A stretch of 64,000 bases of DNA from Pseudomonas anuradhapurensis (GTDB lineage Bacteria > Pseudomonadota > Gammaproteobacteria > Pseudomonadales > Pseudomonadaceae): the NCBI RefSeq assembly GCF_014269225.2, contig NZ_CP077097.1:502001-566000 (forward strand), read 5' to 3'. Made by a program: the position numbers and the translations under genes. The notes beneath the pieces are model-generated. The model worked only from the letters and a program-made list of their open reading frames with translations. It was not told the DNA's origin and made no database searches. This document shows positions 20,577-28,157 of the stretch, in pieces. Each line of letters opens with the position of its first letter. Within the stretch, counting starts at the first letter, position 1.

Positions 20577-21971
20577 ATGCACGACACCCACAACGAGCGC
20601 ATGAGTGGCGGCGAAACCCGCGCCGCTGGCGGCCTGGCCCTGGTCTTTGCCTTTCGTATGCTGGGCATGTTCATGGTCTTGCCGGTGCTGGCCACCTACG
20701 GCATGGACCTGGCCGGTGCCACCCCTGCACTGATCGGCCTGGCCATTGGTGCCTATGGCCTCACCCAGGCCATACTGCAGATCCCGTTCGGGATGATTTC
20801 CGACCGCATCGGCCGTCGGCCGGTGATTTACCTGGGTTTGATAATCTTTGCCCTGGGCAGTGTCCTGGCGGCCCAGGCCGACTCCATCTGGGGGGTGATC
20901 GCCGGGCGTATCCTGCAGGGGGCCGGGGCGATTTCCGCTGCGGTCATGGCGCTGCTGTCCGACCTTACCCGCGAGCAGCACCGGACCAAGGCCATGGCCA
21001 TGATCGGCATGAGCATCGGCCTGTCGTTTGCCGTCGCCATGGTCGTCGGCCCATTACTGACACGTGCCTTTGGTTTGTCAGGATTGTTCCTCGCCACGGC
21101 AGGACTCGCCCTGGTGGGTATCCTGCTGATTGCCTTTGTCGTGCCCAATACCAACAGCATCCTGCAGCACCGCGAGTCGGGCGTGGCGCGCCAGGCTATC
21201 GGCCCGACCCTGCGCCATCCGGACCTTCTGCGCCTGGATGCGGGCATTTTCATCCTGCATGCCATTCTCATGGCCAGCTTCGTCGCGCTGCCACTGGCCT
21301 TTGTCGAGCGTGGCGGCCTGCCCAAGGAGCAACACTGGTGGGTGTACCTGACCGCGTTGTTCATCTCATTTTTTGCAATGGTCCCGTTCATCATCTACGG
21401 CGAAAAGAAGCGCAAGATGAAACGCGTGTTGGCCGGCGCGGTGAGTGTCCTGCTGCTGACGGAGATATACTTCTGGGAGTGGGCTGACGGTTTGCGCGGA
21501 CTGGTGGTTGGCACCGTGGTATTCTTTACTGCATTCAACCTGCTGGAGGCATCGCTGCCTTCGCTGGTGAGCAAGGTGTCGCCGGCAGGTGGCAAGGGAA
21601 CGGCAATGGGGGTTTACTCCACCAGCCAGTTCCTCGGCGCTGCCCTGGGAGGAATCCTCGGCGGCTGGCTGTTCCAGCACGGCGGGCTGAACATGGTGTT
21701 CCTCGGTTGTGCGGTGCTGTGTGCCATCTGGTTGGTCGTCGCCTTGCGCATGAACGAGCCGCCCTATGTGACCAGCCTGCGCATGCCGCTGACGCCAGAG
21801 GCAGTCCGGGAAGCCGGCCTGACCGAGCGCCTGATGGCCGTGCCGGGTGTGACCGACGCCGTTGTGGTGGCAGATGAAGCCGCCATCTATATCAAACTGG
21901 ATACGAAAATTTTGGACCGTACGACCCTCGAGCGCCTGGTGAACCCGGCCTCTTCGGCGTGCGAAGCCTAG
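20577..21971 (+). CDS. MFS transporter with C-terminal YAM-like domain (YajR-like)
   Basis: The 464-residue protein has twelve predicted membrane segments. It carries the MFS loop motif [16 protein letters not shown] near residue 72 (the DRxGRR pattern), and [21 protein letters not shown] is a typical motif C region. About 60 residues after the last helix form a soluble domain ([20 protein letters not shown], then [19 protein letters not shown]), similar to the ferredoxin-like YAM domain of E. coli YajR. The substrate is unknown. A TAGAAT box (20544-20549) lies upstream without a convincing -35. It is divergent from uvrA and closely followed by ssb. Confidence 0.85.
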   Translation: MHDTHNERMSGGETRAAGGLALVFAFRMLGMFMVLPVLATYGMDLAGATPALIGLAIGAYGLTQAILQIPFGMISDRIGRRPVIYLGLIIFALGSVLAAQADSIWGVIAGRILQGAGAISAAVMALLSDLTREQHRTKAMAMIGMSIGLSFAVAMVVGPLLTRAFGLSGLFLATAGLALVGILLIAFVVPNTNSILQHRESGVARQAIGPTLRHPDLLRLDAGIFILHAILMASFVALPLAFVERGGLPKEQHWWVYLTALFISFFAMVPFIIYGEKKRKMKRVLAGAVSVLLLTEIYFWEWADGLRGLVVGTVVFFTAFNLLEASLPSLVSKVSPAGGKGTAMGVYSTSQFLGAALGGILGGWLFQHGGLNMVFLGCAVLCAIWLVVALRMNEPPYVTSLRMPLTPEAVREAGLTERLMAVPGVTDAVVVADEAAIYIKLDTKILDRTTLERLVNPASSACEA

Positions 21972-21980
21972 GAGAACGTT

Positions 21981-22520
21981 ATGGCCCGTGGGGTTAACAA
22001 AGTCATTCTGGTCGGCACCTGTGGCCAGGATCCCGAAGTCCGCTACCTGCCCAACGGTAACGCCGTGACCAACCTGAGCCTGGCTACCAGCGAGCAGTGG
22101 ACCGACAAGCAGTCGGGCCAGAAGGTCGAGCGTACCGAATGGCACCGTGTGTCGCTGTTCGGCAAGGTTGCCGAAATCGCCGGCGAGTACCTGCGCAAGG
22201 GTTCGCAGTGCTACATCGAAGGCAAGCTGCAGACCCGTGAATGGGAAAAAGACGGTATCAAGCGCTACACCACCGAGATCATCGTCGACATCAACGGCAC
22301 CATGCAGCTGCTCGGCGGTCGTCCGCAGGGCCAGCAGCAGGGCGGTGACCCGTACAATCAAGCTGGCGGCAACTATGGCGGTGGCCAGCAGCAGTACAAC
22401 CAGGCCCCACGCCAGCAGGCCCCGCGCCCGCAACAGGCTCCGCAGCGCCCAGCGCCGCAGCAGCCAGCGCCGCAACCGGCAGCTGACTTCGACAGCTTCG
22501 ATGACGATATTCCGTTCTGA
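21981..22520 (+). CDS. ssb: Single-stranded DNA-binding protein
   Basis: The 179-residue protein protects single-stranded DNA and recruits repair enzymes. The OB fold covers about residues 1-110 ([24 protein letters not shown] at the start). A linker rich in Gln, Pro and Gly follows. The acidic tip DDDIPF, which partner proteins bind, ends the chain. AGGAG lies upstream, nine bases after the MFS stop, so the two may be cotranscribed. The neighbour uvrA is divergent across the MFS gene, as in E. coli where uvrA and ssb are adjacent. Confidence 0.97.
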   Translation: MARGVNKVILVGTCGQDPEVRYLPNGNAVTNLSLATSEQWTDKQSGQKVERTEWHRVSLFGKVAEIAGEYLRKGSQCYIEGKLQTREWEKDGIKRYTTEIIVDINGTMQLLGGRPQGQQQGGDPYNQAGGNYGGGQQQYNQAPRQQAPRPQQAPQRPAPQQPAPQPAADFDSFDDDIPF

Positions 22521-22553
22521 TCAGAGCCGCTAAACAGCTGGAAAGACTAAAAG

Positions 22554-22582
22554 CCCAAGGCAGTTGCCTTGGGTTTTTTTTC
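22554..22582 (+). terminator. Terminator after ssb
   Basis: CCCAAGGCA and TGCCTTGGG form a 9-bp stem with a two-base loop, followed by TTTTTTTT. Confidence 0.93.
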
Positions 22583-22703
22583 GAGCGAACCCGAGGCTTT
22601 AGGAAGAGCTAACCTTGAGTATCAGAGATTTCTGAAGTTCTAGTGGCGCGCAGTTTTCGCTGCCTGGATCGCTTAGTATCCACCATTTGTAATGAGGTGG
22701 GTC

Positions 22704-23162
22704 ATGCAAAGCGGTGAGGGGGAATGCTTATTAGGTCAAGTAGACCTGAGGTCAGATGCACAAGAGTATACTGTCTCCGGTTTTTCGAAGATGTATGCAG
22801 ATCATCTTGAGGGACCTGCTGGAGACCCTGTGTTTTACGGCAGGGTACTAATAGTCATTGGTTTCGCAGTGTCGGCGCTGGGCATTGGCATCAAGTTATG
22901 GGGGCCTGAGGTCATCTATTATGATCGGTTTTCAGGCCCTACCCTGTTCCAATACATACAAGCGAACTCCGGTCTCGTTGCAATGGCCGGCGGGTTGATG
23001 ATGGCACGGGGCGGCAAGCAGCGGAATGAAGGTACTATTTATCCAGAGGATTTCCTTCTGTCTCGTTACAAGTTCGTAACGGAAGAGGGGCGAGATGTTA
23101 GCGGCCAGGTTTCCGTACGACACCTGGAAGGAGACAACTTCAATGTGTCTCTCAACTCGTAG
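22704..23162 (+). CDS. Small membrane protein of unknown function
   Basis: The 152-residue protein is not recognised. It has two hydrophobic stretches, RVLIVIGFAVSALGIGIKLW and LVAMAGGLMMARGG, with a soluble, charged C-terminal part (EDFLLSRYKFVTEEGRDVSG). The chosen ATG has GAGG six bases upstream; an ATG four codons earlier is also possible. Base composition is lower in GC than the flanking housekeeping genes, and codons such as TTA, AGT and ATA are frequent. This suggests acquired DNA. It stands alone between the ssb terminator and the regulator gene on the other strand. Confidence 0.6.
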   Translation: MQSGEGECLLGQVDLRSDAQEYTVSGFSKMYADHLEGPAGDPVFYGRVLIVIGFAVSALGIGIKLWGPEVIYYDRFSGPTLFQYIQANSGLVAMAGGLMMARGGKQRNEGTIYPEDFLLSRYKFVTEEGRDVSGQVSVRHLEGDNFNVSLNS

Positions 23163-23384
23163 TCGGTGAGTATGTCCGAACCTTATTAGTTAAAATCATC
23201 TTGATTTGAATAATGCCTCTTACCCGACGGTCTGCCCGCCGTTCTTTTGGCGGGTACCGTTCTGGGCATTTGTTTGGGCGACAAATACAGTTGTGTAACG
23301 GTCAGTGCCTGTTGGGGCGGCCTCGTGTCGCGAAAGGGGCGCAAAGCACCCGCAAATGACGCGGCAAGCCCATACCGGTTCAAT
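23163..23384. other. Intergenic region with hairpins between convergent genes
   Basis: No gene is seen. CCCGCC and GGCGGG (23235-23254) form a short hairpin. GGGCGC-AAA-GCACCC (23337-23351) can form a hairpin on the minus strand that may end the MocR gene. The stretch CTCGTGTCGCGAAAGGGG resembles intergenic repeats common in the P. putida group, which is a recollection and not verified here. Confidence 0.4.
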
Positions 23385-24785
23385 TCAATAAAACAACCGC
23401 GGCTCCGGCGAGTCCAGCAGGCTTGCCAGCTTGGTCAGGGCAAAGCCCAGTTCCTGTCGGCTGGGGGCCATCAAGGCGATACGCACCCCGCAGGTGGCAC
23501 GGCTGCGTTCTGGCAGGAACTGGCTGCCACTGACTACCGTGACGCCGTTGTTGCGCGCCAGGTTGGCGAATTCGTCGCTGGTCCATGGCTCGGGCAATTC
23601 CAGCCAGATGTGGAAGCTGTTGGGTTGGCTGCGGATCTGGTATTTGCCAAGGATCTCCCGGGCCATTTGCTGGCGCGCCGCTGCCTCGTCCTGCTGAACC
23701 CGCACCAGTTGGTCGGCCATGCCGCTGTTGATCAGGTTGCTGGCCAGTTGCGCCATCAGTGGCGATGGCATCCAGACGCTGCTGCGGACCATCGACGATA
23801 ACCGCGAAAGGGTTTGCGGCGGGGCGTACAGGTAACCGATGCGCAGTGCCGGCAGGACACTCTTGGACAGGCTCGTGAGATATACCGAGCGCTCGGGTGC
23901 ATACGCAGCCAATGGCTGGTAGTCCGCAGCAGGCTCGAGGAAACCATAGATATCGTCATCGACGATGAAAAGGTCGAACTCACGGGCAATCTCGGCGATG
24001 GCCTGGCGCCGGGCATGGGGCATGATCGAGTTGGTCGGGTTCTGGTGGGTGGTCACGCACACCAGCAGCGACGGGCGGTGCTCCAGGCAGGCTGCGCGCA
24101 ATGCCTCGGGAATCAGGCCGTGCTCGTCCATGGCCACGCCGCGCAGGCGACGGCCCATGCTGTGGGCCAGGGAGATAATGCCCGGGTAGCAGAACGACTC
24201 GCACAGCACCACATCGTCGCTTTTCGACAGGCTGCTGATGGCCACCAGCAGGCCATGCTGGGCTCCTGAAGTCAGCACCACCTGTTGCCAGCGTGCCTCT
24301 GGCAGCCAGCGCTGGATCCAGCTTGCGCCGGCTTGCTTGTGGGTGGCGTGGCCGCCCTCGGTGACGTAGTCGAGCACCTGTGCCAGGCCGGGCGACGCGG
24401 CCAGTTCGTTGATGGCGCCGCGCAGCCAGTCGGTCATGTGGGCATCGTTGGGCTTGATGATCGAAAGGTCGATCTGGCCACTTTGACGCTCCGCGGGTGC
24501 TGGCGGCGGTGCGACGCTTGGTGCCGGGGCAGCGCTTTGCACCGGCCGCTGCGGCAGCACGAAGGTGCCGCGCCCCACTTCGCCTACCACCAGGCCACGC
24601 TTGGCGGCTTCGTCGTAGGCTCGGCCGATGGTGCCTGGGGTGACATTCAGGGTTTCGGCCAAGTCCTTGAGTGTCGGCAGGCGCTCGCCGGGCATAAGCC
24701 TGCCGCTGCCGATGTCTTGCTCCAAGGCGTCGGCGATCATCAGGTAGACCGGCTGTGCCAGGTCGCTGTAGTGAGGAACCCACAT
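23385..24785 (-). CDS. MocR-type transcriptional regulator (GntR DNA-binding plus aminotransferase fold)
   Basis: The 466-residue protein has a winged-helix GntR domain (about residues 12-78, with ERLPTLKDLAETLNVTPGTI) joined by an Ala/Pro-rich linker to a fold-type I aminotransferase domain. Pyridoxal phosphate residues are visible: Lys308 in TSLSKSVLPALRIG, Asp277 and Tyr280 in VDDDIYG, and Asn249 in HQNPTNS. MocR proteins use PLP or its adducts with an amino compound as the effector. The gene is divergent from the oxygenase operon, with a 395-bp shared region holding palindromes, so it most likely controls that operon. The effector is unknown. Confidence 0.9.
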   Translation of the reverse strand: MWVPHYSDLAQPVYLMIADALEQDIGSGRLMPGERLPTLKDLAETLNVTPGTIGRAYDEAAKRGLVVGEVGRGTFVLPQRPVQSAAPAPSVAPPPAPAERQSGQIDLSIIKPNDAHMTDWLRGAINELAASPGLAQVLDYVTEGGHATHKQAGASWIQRWLPEARWQQVVLTSGAQHGLLVAISSLSKSDDVVLCESFCYPGIISLAHSMGRRLRGVAMDEHGLIPEALRAACLEHRPSLLVCVTTHQNPTNSIMPHARRQAIAEIAREFDLFIVDDDIYGFLEPAADYQPLAAYAPERSVYLTSLSKSVLPALRIGYLYAPPQTLSRLSSMVRSSVWMPSPLMAQLASNLINSGMADQLVRVQQDEAAARQQMAREILGKYQIRSQPNSFHIWLELPEPWTSDEFANLARNNGVTVVSGSQFLPERSRATCGVRIALMAPSRQELGFALTKLASLLDSPEPRLFY

Positions 24786-24966
24786 AGAAATGGCACCCAG
24801 AAAATGCGATAGCGCGGAAGCCTAGCACGAAAGCCTCAATGGGAGTAATTCTGTTTTTGTGTAGGTAAATTGCACCGATTACGTTGCAGGGGGAGGGCGC
24901 GCCCCAGGCAAAGGCGTTGCCGGTCCATCACAGGACAAAACAGAAATCTTTTGAAATCAATAGCTT

Positions 24967-24984
24967 GATTGAATCGATTCAATC
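24967..24984. promoter_or_regulatory. Palindromic operator candidate, site 1
   Basis: GATTGAATCGATTCAATC is a perfect 18-bp palindrome in the region between the divergent MocR and oxygenase genes. Related copies follow at 25011-25020 (TTGAATCGAC, half site) and 25041-25058. Such repeated sites are what a MocR regulator would be expected to bind. Confidence 0.65.
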
Positions 24985-25010
24985 GATCATTTGGTTCTGA
25001 AAGAAATAAA

Positions 25011-25040
25011 TTGAATCGACGATATTTTTGAAATTACAAT
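25011..25040 (+). promoter_or_regulatory. Candidate promoter of the oxygenase operon
   Basis: TTGAAT (25011-25016) and TACAAT (25035-25040) are 18 bp apart. The -35 box lies within an operator half site, and the -10 box directly precedes operator site 2. This layout would let a regulator block or assist RNA polymerase. Confidence 0.5.
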
Positions 25041-25058
25041 GATTGAGTCGATGCAATG
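25041..25058. promoter_or_regulatory. Palindromic operator candidate, site 2
   Basis: GATTGAGTCGATGCAATG matches the site 1 palindrome at 15 of 18 positions. The centre-to-centre distance to site 1 is 74 bp, about seven helical turns, so both sites face the same side of the helix. It overlaps the expected transcription start of the oxygenase operon. Confidence 0.6.
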
Positions 25059-25180
25059 TGCAGGCACCATGATGGCTCGCCTGCTTGGCCATCGCACAGC
25101 TGTGAACGGCTTAACAAAACCACGTCTGAAGCCGCTTCTGCCCGGCTTGGAACGACACCGAACGGCTTCGCGCCTGCTCA

Positions 25181-26224
25181 ATGGAATACCAGTTCGAAAT
25201 GGAAAGCGCACACCTGCAACAAGGGGCCGAGCCTCAGACCTCCCTCGAGATCCGCCTGCCCTGGGTCATCTCCAGTGCCTGGCAAACCCTGCTGAACAAT
25301 ACCCCGCTCGATTTCGAGGCGAGCAAGGAACTCTATCCGCAACTCAAGGACCAGGCCGAGGACGTGCTGGGCAGCGCGCTTTGCCAACAGATCCGCAGTT
25401 TTGTCGAAACACCGCACCTCACCAGCATGATCGTGCGCAACTGCCCACGGGACCGTGATATTCCGCCCACGCCCTATTCGGGGGTGCTCAGTCCGCGCAG
25501 CACACCTATCGCCTGCCTGGTCAGCCTGACCATGCAGAGCCTGATGGGGATCCACCCGGTCGTCTACGAGGGAGAGAATGACGGCCGTCTGTTTCGCCAT
25601 GTCATTCCATCGCGCAGCTCGTCCAGCCACAAGAGTTCACATGGCTCGCGCCTGCGCTTTTCCTACCATGTGGACAACCCGGACCTGCCGCTCTCCAGCG
25701 AACCTCTCGGTACCGCGTCCTGCTGCCCGGAGTACCTGTCCTTCTTCGGCATGCGCTGCGACCCGCGCATCAGCACCACCCTGGTCAACCTCGATGCGGT
25801 GATCGCCGCGCTGTCGCCATCGACGGTGCGTGAGCTTTGCCTGCCACAGTTCGAAATCCGCCGCCCGGACTCATTTGCCAGCAACCGTCGTCGTACGGCC
25901 GAACTGCCGGTGCTGGCGCGTGGCCACACAGGGGAGTGGTTGTGCCGCTTCGACAGCGAGAACACCCACGGCCTCAACCTGCGCGCCGAGCAGGCCTTGG
26001 GCAACCTGCGCAGCGTGCTGGAAAGCCGCCGCTTCGATGAGCCGCACCTGCTGCTGCCAGGCGATTTCATGGTGTTCAAGAACCAGCGCGTGCTGCACGC
26101 CCGCGATGGCTTCGAGCCGCAGAACGACGGTGCCGACCGCTGGTTGTTGCGCGTGTTCGCGGTCAACGACCTGAGCCGCGTGCATTTCGCCCGGGCCGAC
26201 CATCTCTACGAAGTTCTCTCCTGA
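25181..26224 (+). CDS. Fe(II)/2-oxoglutarate-dependent oxygenase, TauD/clavaminate synthase-like
   Basis: The 347-residue protein has the iron-binding triad HxD...H: His163 and Asp165 in FSYHVDNPD, and His306 in QRVLHARDGF. Arg320 or Arg324 in DRWLLRVFA would hold 2-oxoglutarate. The overall pattern is closer to amino acid hydroxylases of the clavaminate synthase/VioC type than to taurine dioxygenase, though both share the superfamily. The substrate is not known. The start is uncertain: no good ribosome-binding site precedes this ATG, and a second ATG six codons later is possible. It leads an operon with a TSUP permease and an SDR. Confidence 0.75.
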   Translation: MEYQFEMESAHLQQGAEPQTSLEIRLPWVISSAWQTLLNNTPLDFEASKELYPQLKDQAEDVLGSALCQQIRSFVETPHLTSMIVRNCPRDRDIPPTPYSGVLSPRSTPIACLVSLTMQSLMGIHPVVYEGENDGRLFRHVIPSRSSSSHKSSHGSRLRFSYHVDNPDLPLSSEPLGTASCCPEYLSFFGMRCDPRISTTLVNLDAVIAALSPSTVRELCLPQFEIRRPDSFASNRRRTAELPVLARGHTGEWLCRFDSENTHGLNLRAEQALGNLRSVLESRRFDEPHLLLPGDFMVFKNQRVLHARDGFEPQNDGADRWLLRVFAVNDLSRVHFARADHLYEVLS

Positions 26225-26255
26225 TCCCTTTTACTGACTCGATGGAAGTATTGCT

Positions 26256-27041
26256 ATGGAACTGTTAGGCGCTTTCTGGGCGGAACACTGGTTACTCGCC
26301 ATCCTCATGCTCGGCGCAATCGCCTTTGTCGCGGGCTTCGTCGACAGCATCGCCGGGGGCGGCGGGTTGTTCCTGGTGCCGGGCTTCCTGCTGGTCGGCA
26401 TGCCACCGCAAGTGGCCCTCGGCCAGGAAAAACTGGTGAGTACCCTCGGCACATTGGCTGCTATCCGCAACTTCCTGGCCAACAGCAGGATGGTCTGGCA
26501 GGTAGCGCTGGTCGGCGTGCCGTTCTCGCTGCTCGGAGCCTACCTGGGGGCGCACCTGATCGTGTCGATCTCCCAGGAGACCGTAGGCAAGATCATCCTG
26601 GCGCTGATTCCGTTCGGCATCCTCATCTTCCTCACACCGAAGGATCGCCCAGTCGAGGAGCGCGAGCTGTCGTCGCGCATGCTGTTCACCGTGGTCCCGC
26701 TGACCTGCCTGGCCATCGGTTTCTATGACGGCTTCTTCGGCCCTGGTACCGGCAGCATGTTCATCATCGCCTTCCATTACCTGCTGCGCATGGACCTGGT
26801 TTCCAGCTCGGCCAACTCCAAGACCTTCAACTTCGCGTCCAACATCGGTGCGCTGGTGGCCTTTGTCATGGCCGGCAAGGTTGTCTACCTGCTGGCGCTA
26901 CCACTGGTGGCCTGCAACATCCTGGGTAATCACCTGGGCAGCGCACTGGCCCTGCGCAAGGGGAACGAAGTGGTGCGCAAGGCGCTGGTGTTCTCGATGC
27001 TCTGCCTGTTCACCAGCCTCGGCGTGAAGTACTTGGCCTGA
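26256..27041 (+). CDS. TSUP-family (TauE/SafE) membrane permease
   Basis: The 261-residue protein has about eight hydrophobic segments. It carries the family pattern GFVDSIAGGGGLFLVPGFLL near residue 27 and its repeat in the second half (IGFYDGFFGPGTGSMFIIAF near 155). TSUP proteins move sulfite, sulfonates or other organic anions. It lies 31 bp after the oxygenase and 23 bp before the dehydrogenase, so it probably carries the substrate or product of that pathway. Confidence 0.85.
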   Translation: MELLGAFWAEHWLLAILMLGAIAFVAGFVDSIAGGGGLFLVPGFLLVGMPPQVALGQEKLVSTLGTLAAIRNFLANSRMVWQVALVGVPFSLLGAYLGAHLIVSISQETVGKIILALIPFGILIFLTPKDRPVEERELSSRMLFTVVPLTCLAIGFYDGFFGPGTGSMFIIAFHYLLRMDLVSSSANSKTFNFASNIGALVAFVMAGKVVYLLALPLVACNILGNHLGSALALRKGNEVVRKALVFSMLCLFTSLGVKYLA

Positions 27042-27064
27042 CCCATCCCATTAGGAGACAACTG

Positions 27065-27826
27065 ATGAAAACCGCATTCGTAACCGGCGCTTCCGCAGGC
27101 TTTGGCCGTGCCATCTGCCGCACGCTGGTCGGCAAGGGCTATCGCGTGATCGGCGGTGCCCGGCGCATGGATAAATTGCAGTCGCTGGAAGCCGAACTGG
27201 GGGTCAACTTCATCCCGCTGGCGCTTGACGTCACCGAACCTGCCTCGATCGCGGCCGCGATGGCGCAGATTCAGGACGCATCGCTGCACATCGACCTACT
27301 GGTCAACAACGCCGGGCTGGCGCTGGGCGTAGACCGTGCCCAGGCCAGCAGTGCGGAAAACTGGCAGCGCATGATCGACACCAACATCACCGGCCTGGCC
27401 ATGGTCACGCACAAGATCCTGCCGCAGATGGTCGAGGCCGACAGTGGCATGATCATCAACATGGGTTCCATCGCCGGCACCTATCCCTACCCAGGCGGTA
27501 ACGTCTATGGCGCCAGCAAGGCCTTCGTCCGCCAGTTCAGCCTCAACCTGCGTGCCGACCTGGCCGGTACCCGGGTGCGGGTGAGCAACATCGAGCCGGG
27601 GCTGTGCTCGGGCACTGATTTCTCGGTGGTGCGCCTCAATGGCGACCTGGAGGCCGTGCAGGCCCTGTACCGTGATGTACAGGCCATTCTGCCCGAGGAC
27701 ATTGCCGCCACGGTGGCCTGGATTGCCGAGCAGCCGGGGCATGTGAACATCAATACCGTCGAGATCATGCCCGTGGCCCAGAGCAGCGCCGCGCTGAATG
27801 TGGTGCGCAACCTGCCGCGCTGTTGA
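27065..27826 (+). CDS. Short-chain dehydrogenase (YdfG-like 3-hydroxy acid dehydrogenase)
   Basis: The 253-residue protein has the classical SDR cofactor motif TGASAGFG (residues 7-14), NNAG near 81, and the catalytic Ser135, Tyr148 and Lys152 (YGASK). It resembles E. coli YdfG, an NADP-dependent enzyme acting on serine, allo-threonine and 3-hydroxy acids. Arg33-Arg34 after the second strand fits NADP preference. AGGAGA precedes the ATG. In this operon it could oxidise the hydroxyl group that the oxygenase introduces, which is inference. Confidence 0.85.
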   Translation: MKTAFVTGASAGFGRAICRTLVGKGYRVIGGARRMDKLQSLEAELGVNFIPLALDVTEPASIAAAMAQIQDASLHIDLLVNNAGLALGVDRAQASSAENWQRMIDTNITGLAMVTHKILPQMVEADSGMIINMGSIAGTYPYPGGNVYGASKAFVRQFSLNLRADLAGTRVRVSNIEPGLCSGTDFSVVRLNGDLEAVQALYRDVQAILPEDIAATVAWIAEQPGHVNINTVEIMPVAQSSAALNVVRNLPRC

Positions 27827-27840
27827 TAGCACCCAGGCAA

Positions 27841-27875
27841 CTTAAATGTCGAGCTGAAGTTGCTCGACATTTAAG
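27841..27875. repeat. Perfect 14-bp inverted repeat
   Basis: CTTAAATGTCGAGC and GCTCGACATTTAAG surround the loop TGAAGTT. It starts 14 bp after the SDR stop. It lacks a proper T-run downstream (GACGCTCAACTTTTG), so it is either a weak terminator or a bound site. Confidence 0.7.
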
Positions 27876-28157
27876 GACGCTCAACTTTTGAACTATCCAA
27901 ATTTAAAGCAGATATTGAAAGTCCAAGGTGCTGTTTCAATTACTCAGGGTAAACATTAGCGGCATCGGGGAAACCCTTAGGTATCCATTAATCTCTTGGT
28001 TTTCACCTGTATGGCTGATTGCAAATGGCTATTGGTGGCATTAGGCTATTAATGTGTTTTATTAGCCGCTCACCGGATTGTGAGCTGAGTAGAAAGAACT
28101 TTCAGGTTCAGGCATCTGAGTTGCCAGTTTCCTGCAAGTTTAAACTGAGAGAAATGG
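27876..28157. other. AT-rich region upstream of the T6SS cluster
   Basis: No gene is seen. This must hold the promoter of tssA, but I find no convincing -35/-10 pair and no sigma-54 -24/-12 pair. A short inverted repeat GCTCAC-N6-GTGAGC lies at 28068-28085, and GGCTATTAA/TTATTAGCC (28044-28067) can pair with one mismatch. The AT content is much higher than in the genes on either side. Confidence 0.5.

Noticed and set aside
22330..22500. Tandem repeat in ssb
   Set aside because: The CAGCAG/CCGCAG-rich stretch encodes the usual Gln/Pro/Gly linker of SSB, not a separate repeat element.
27876..28157. Sigma-54 promoter upstream of tssA
   Set aside because: TGGCATTAGGCTATT looks similar at first, but the GG-N10-GC spacing fails in every register, and no copy of the TGCGCAA dyad is nearby.
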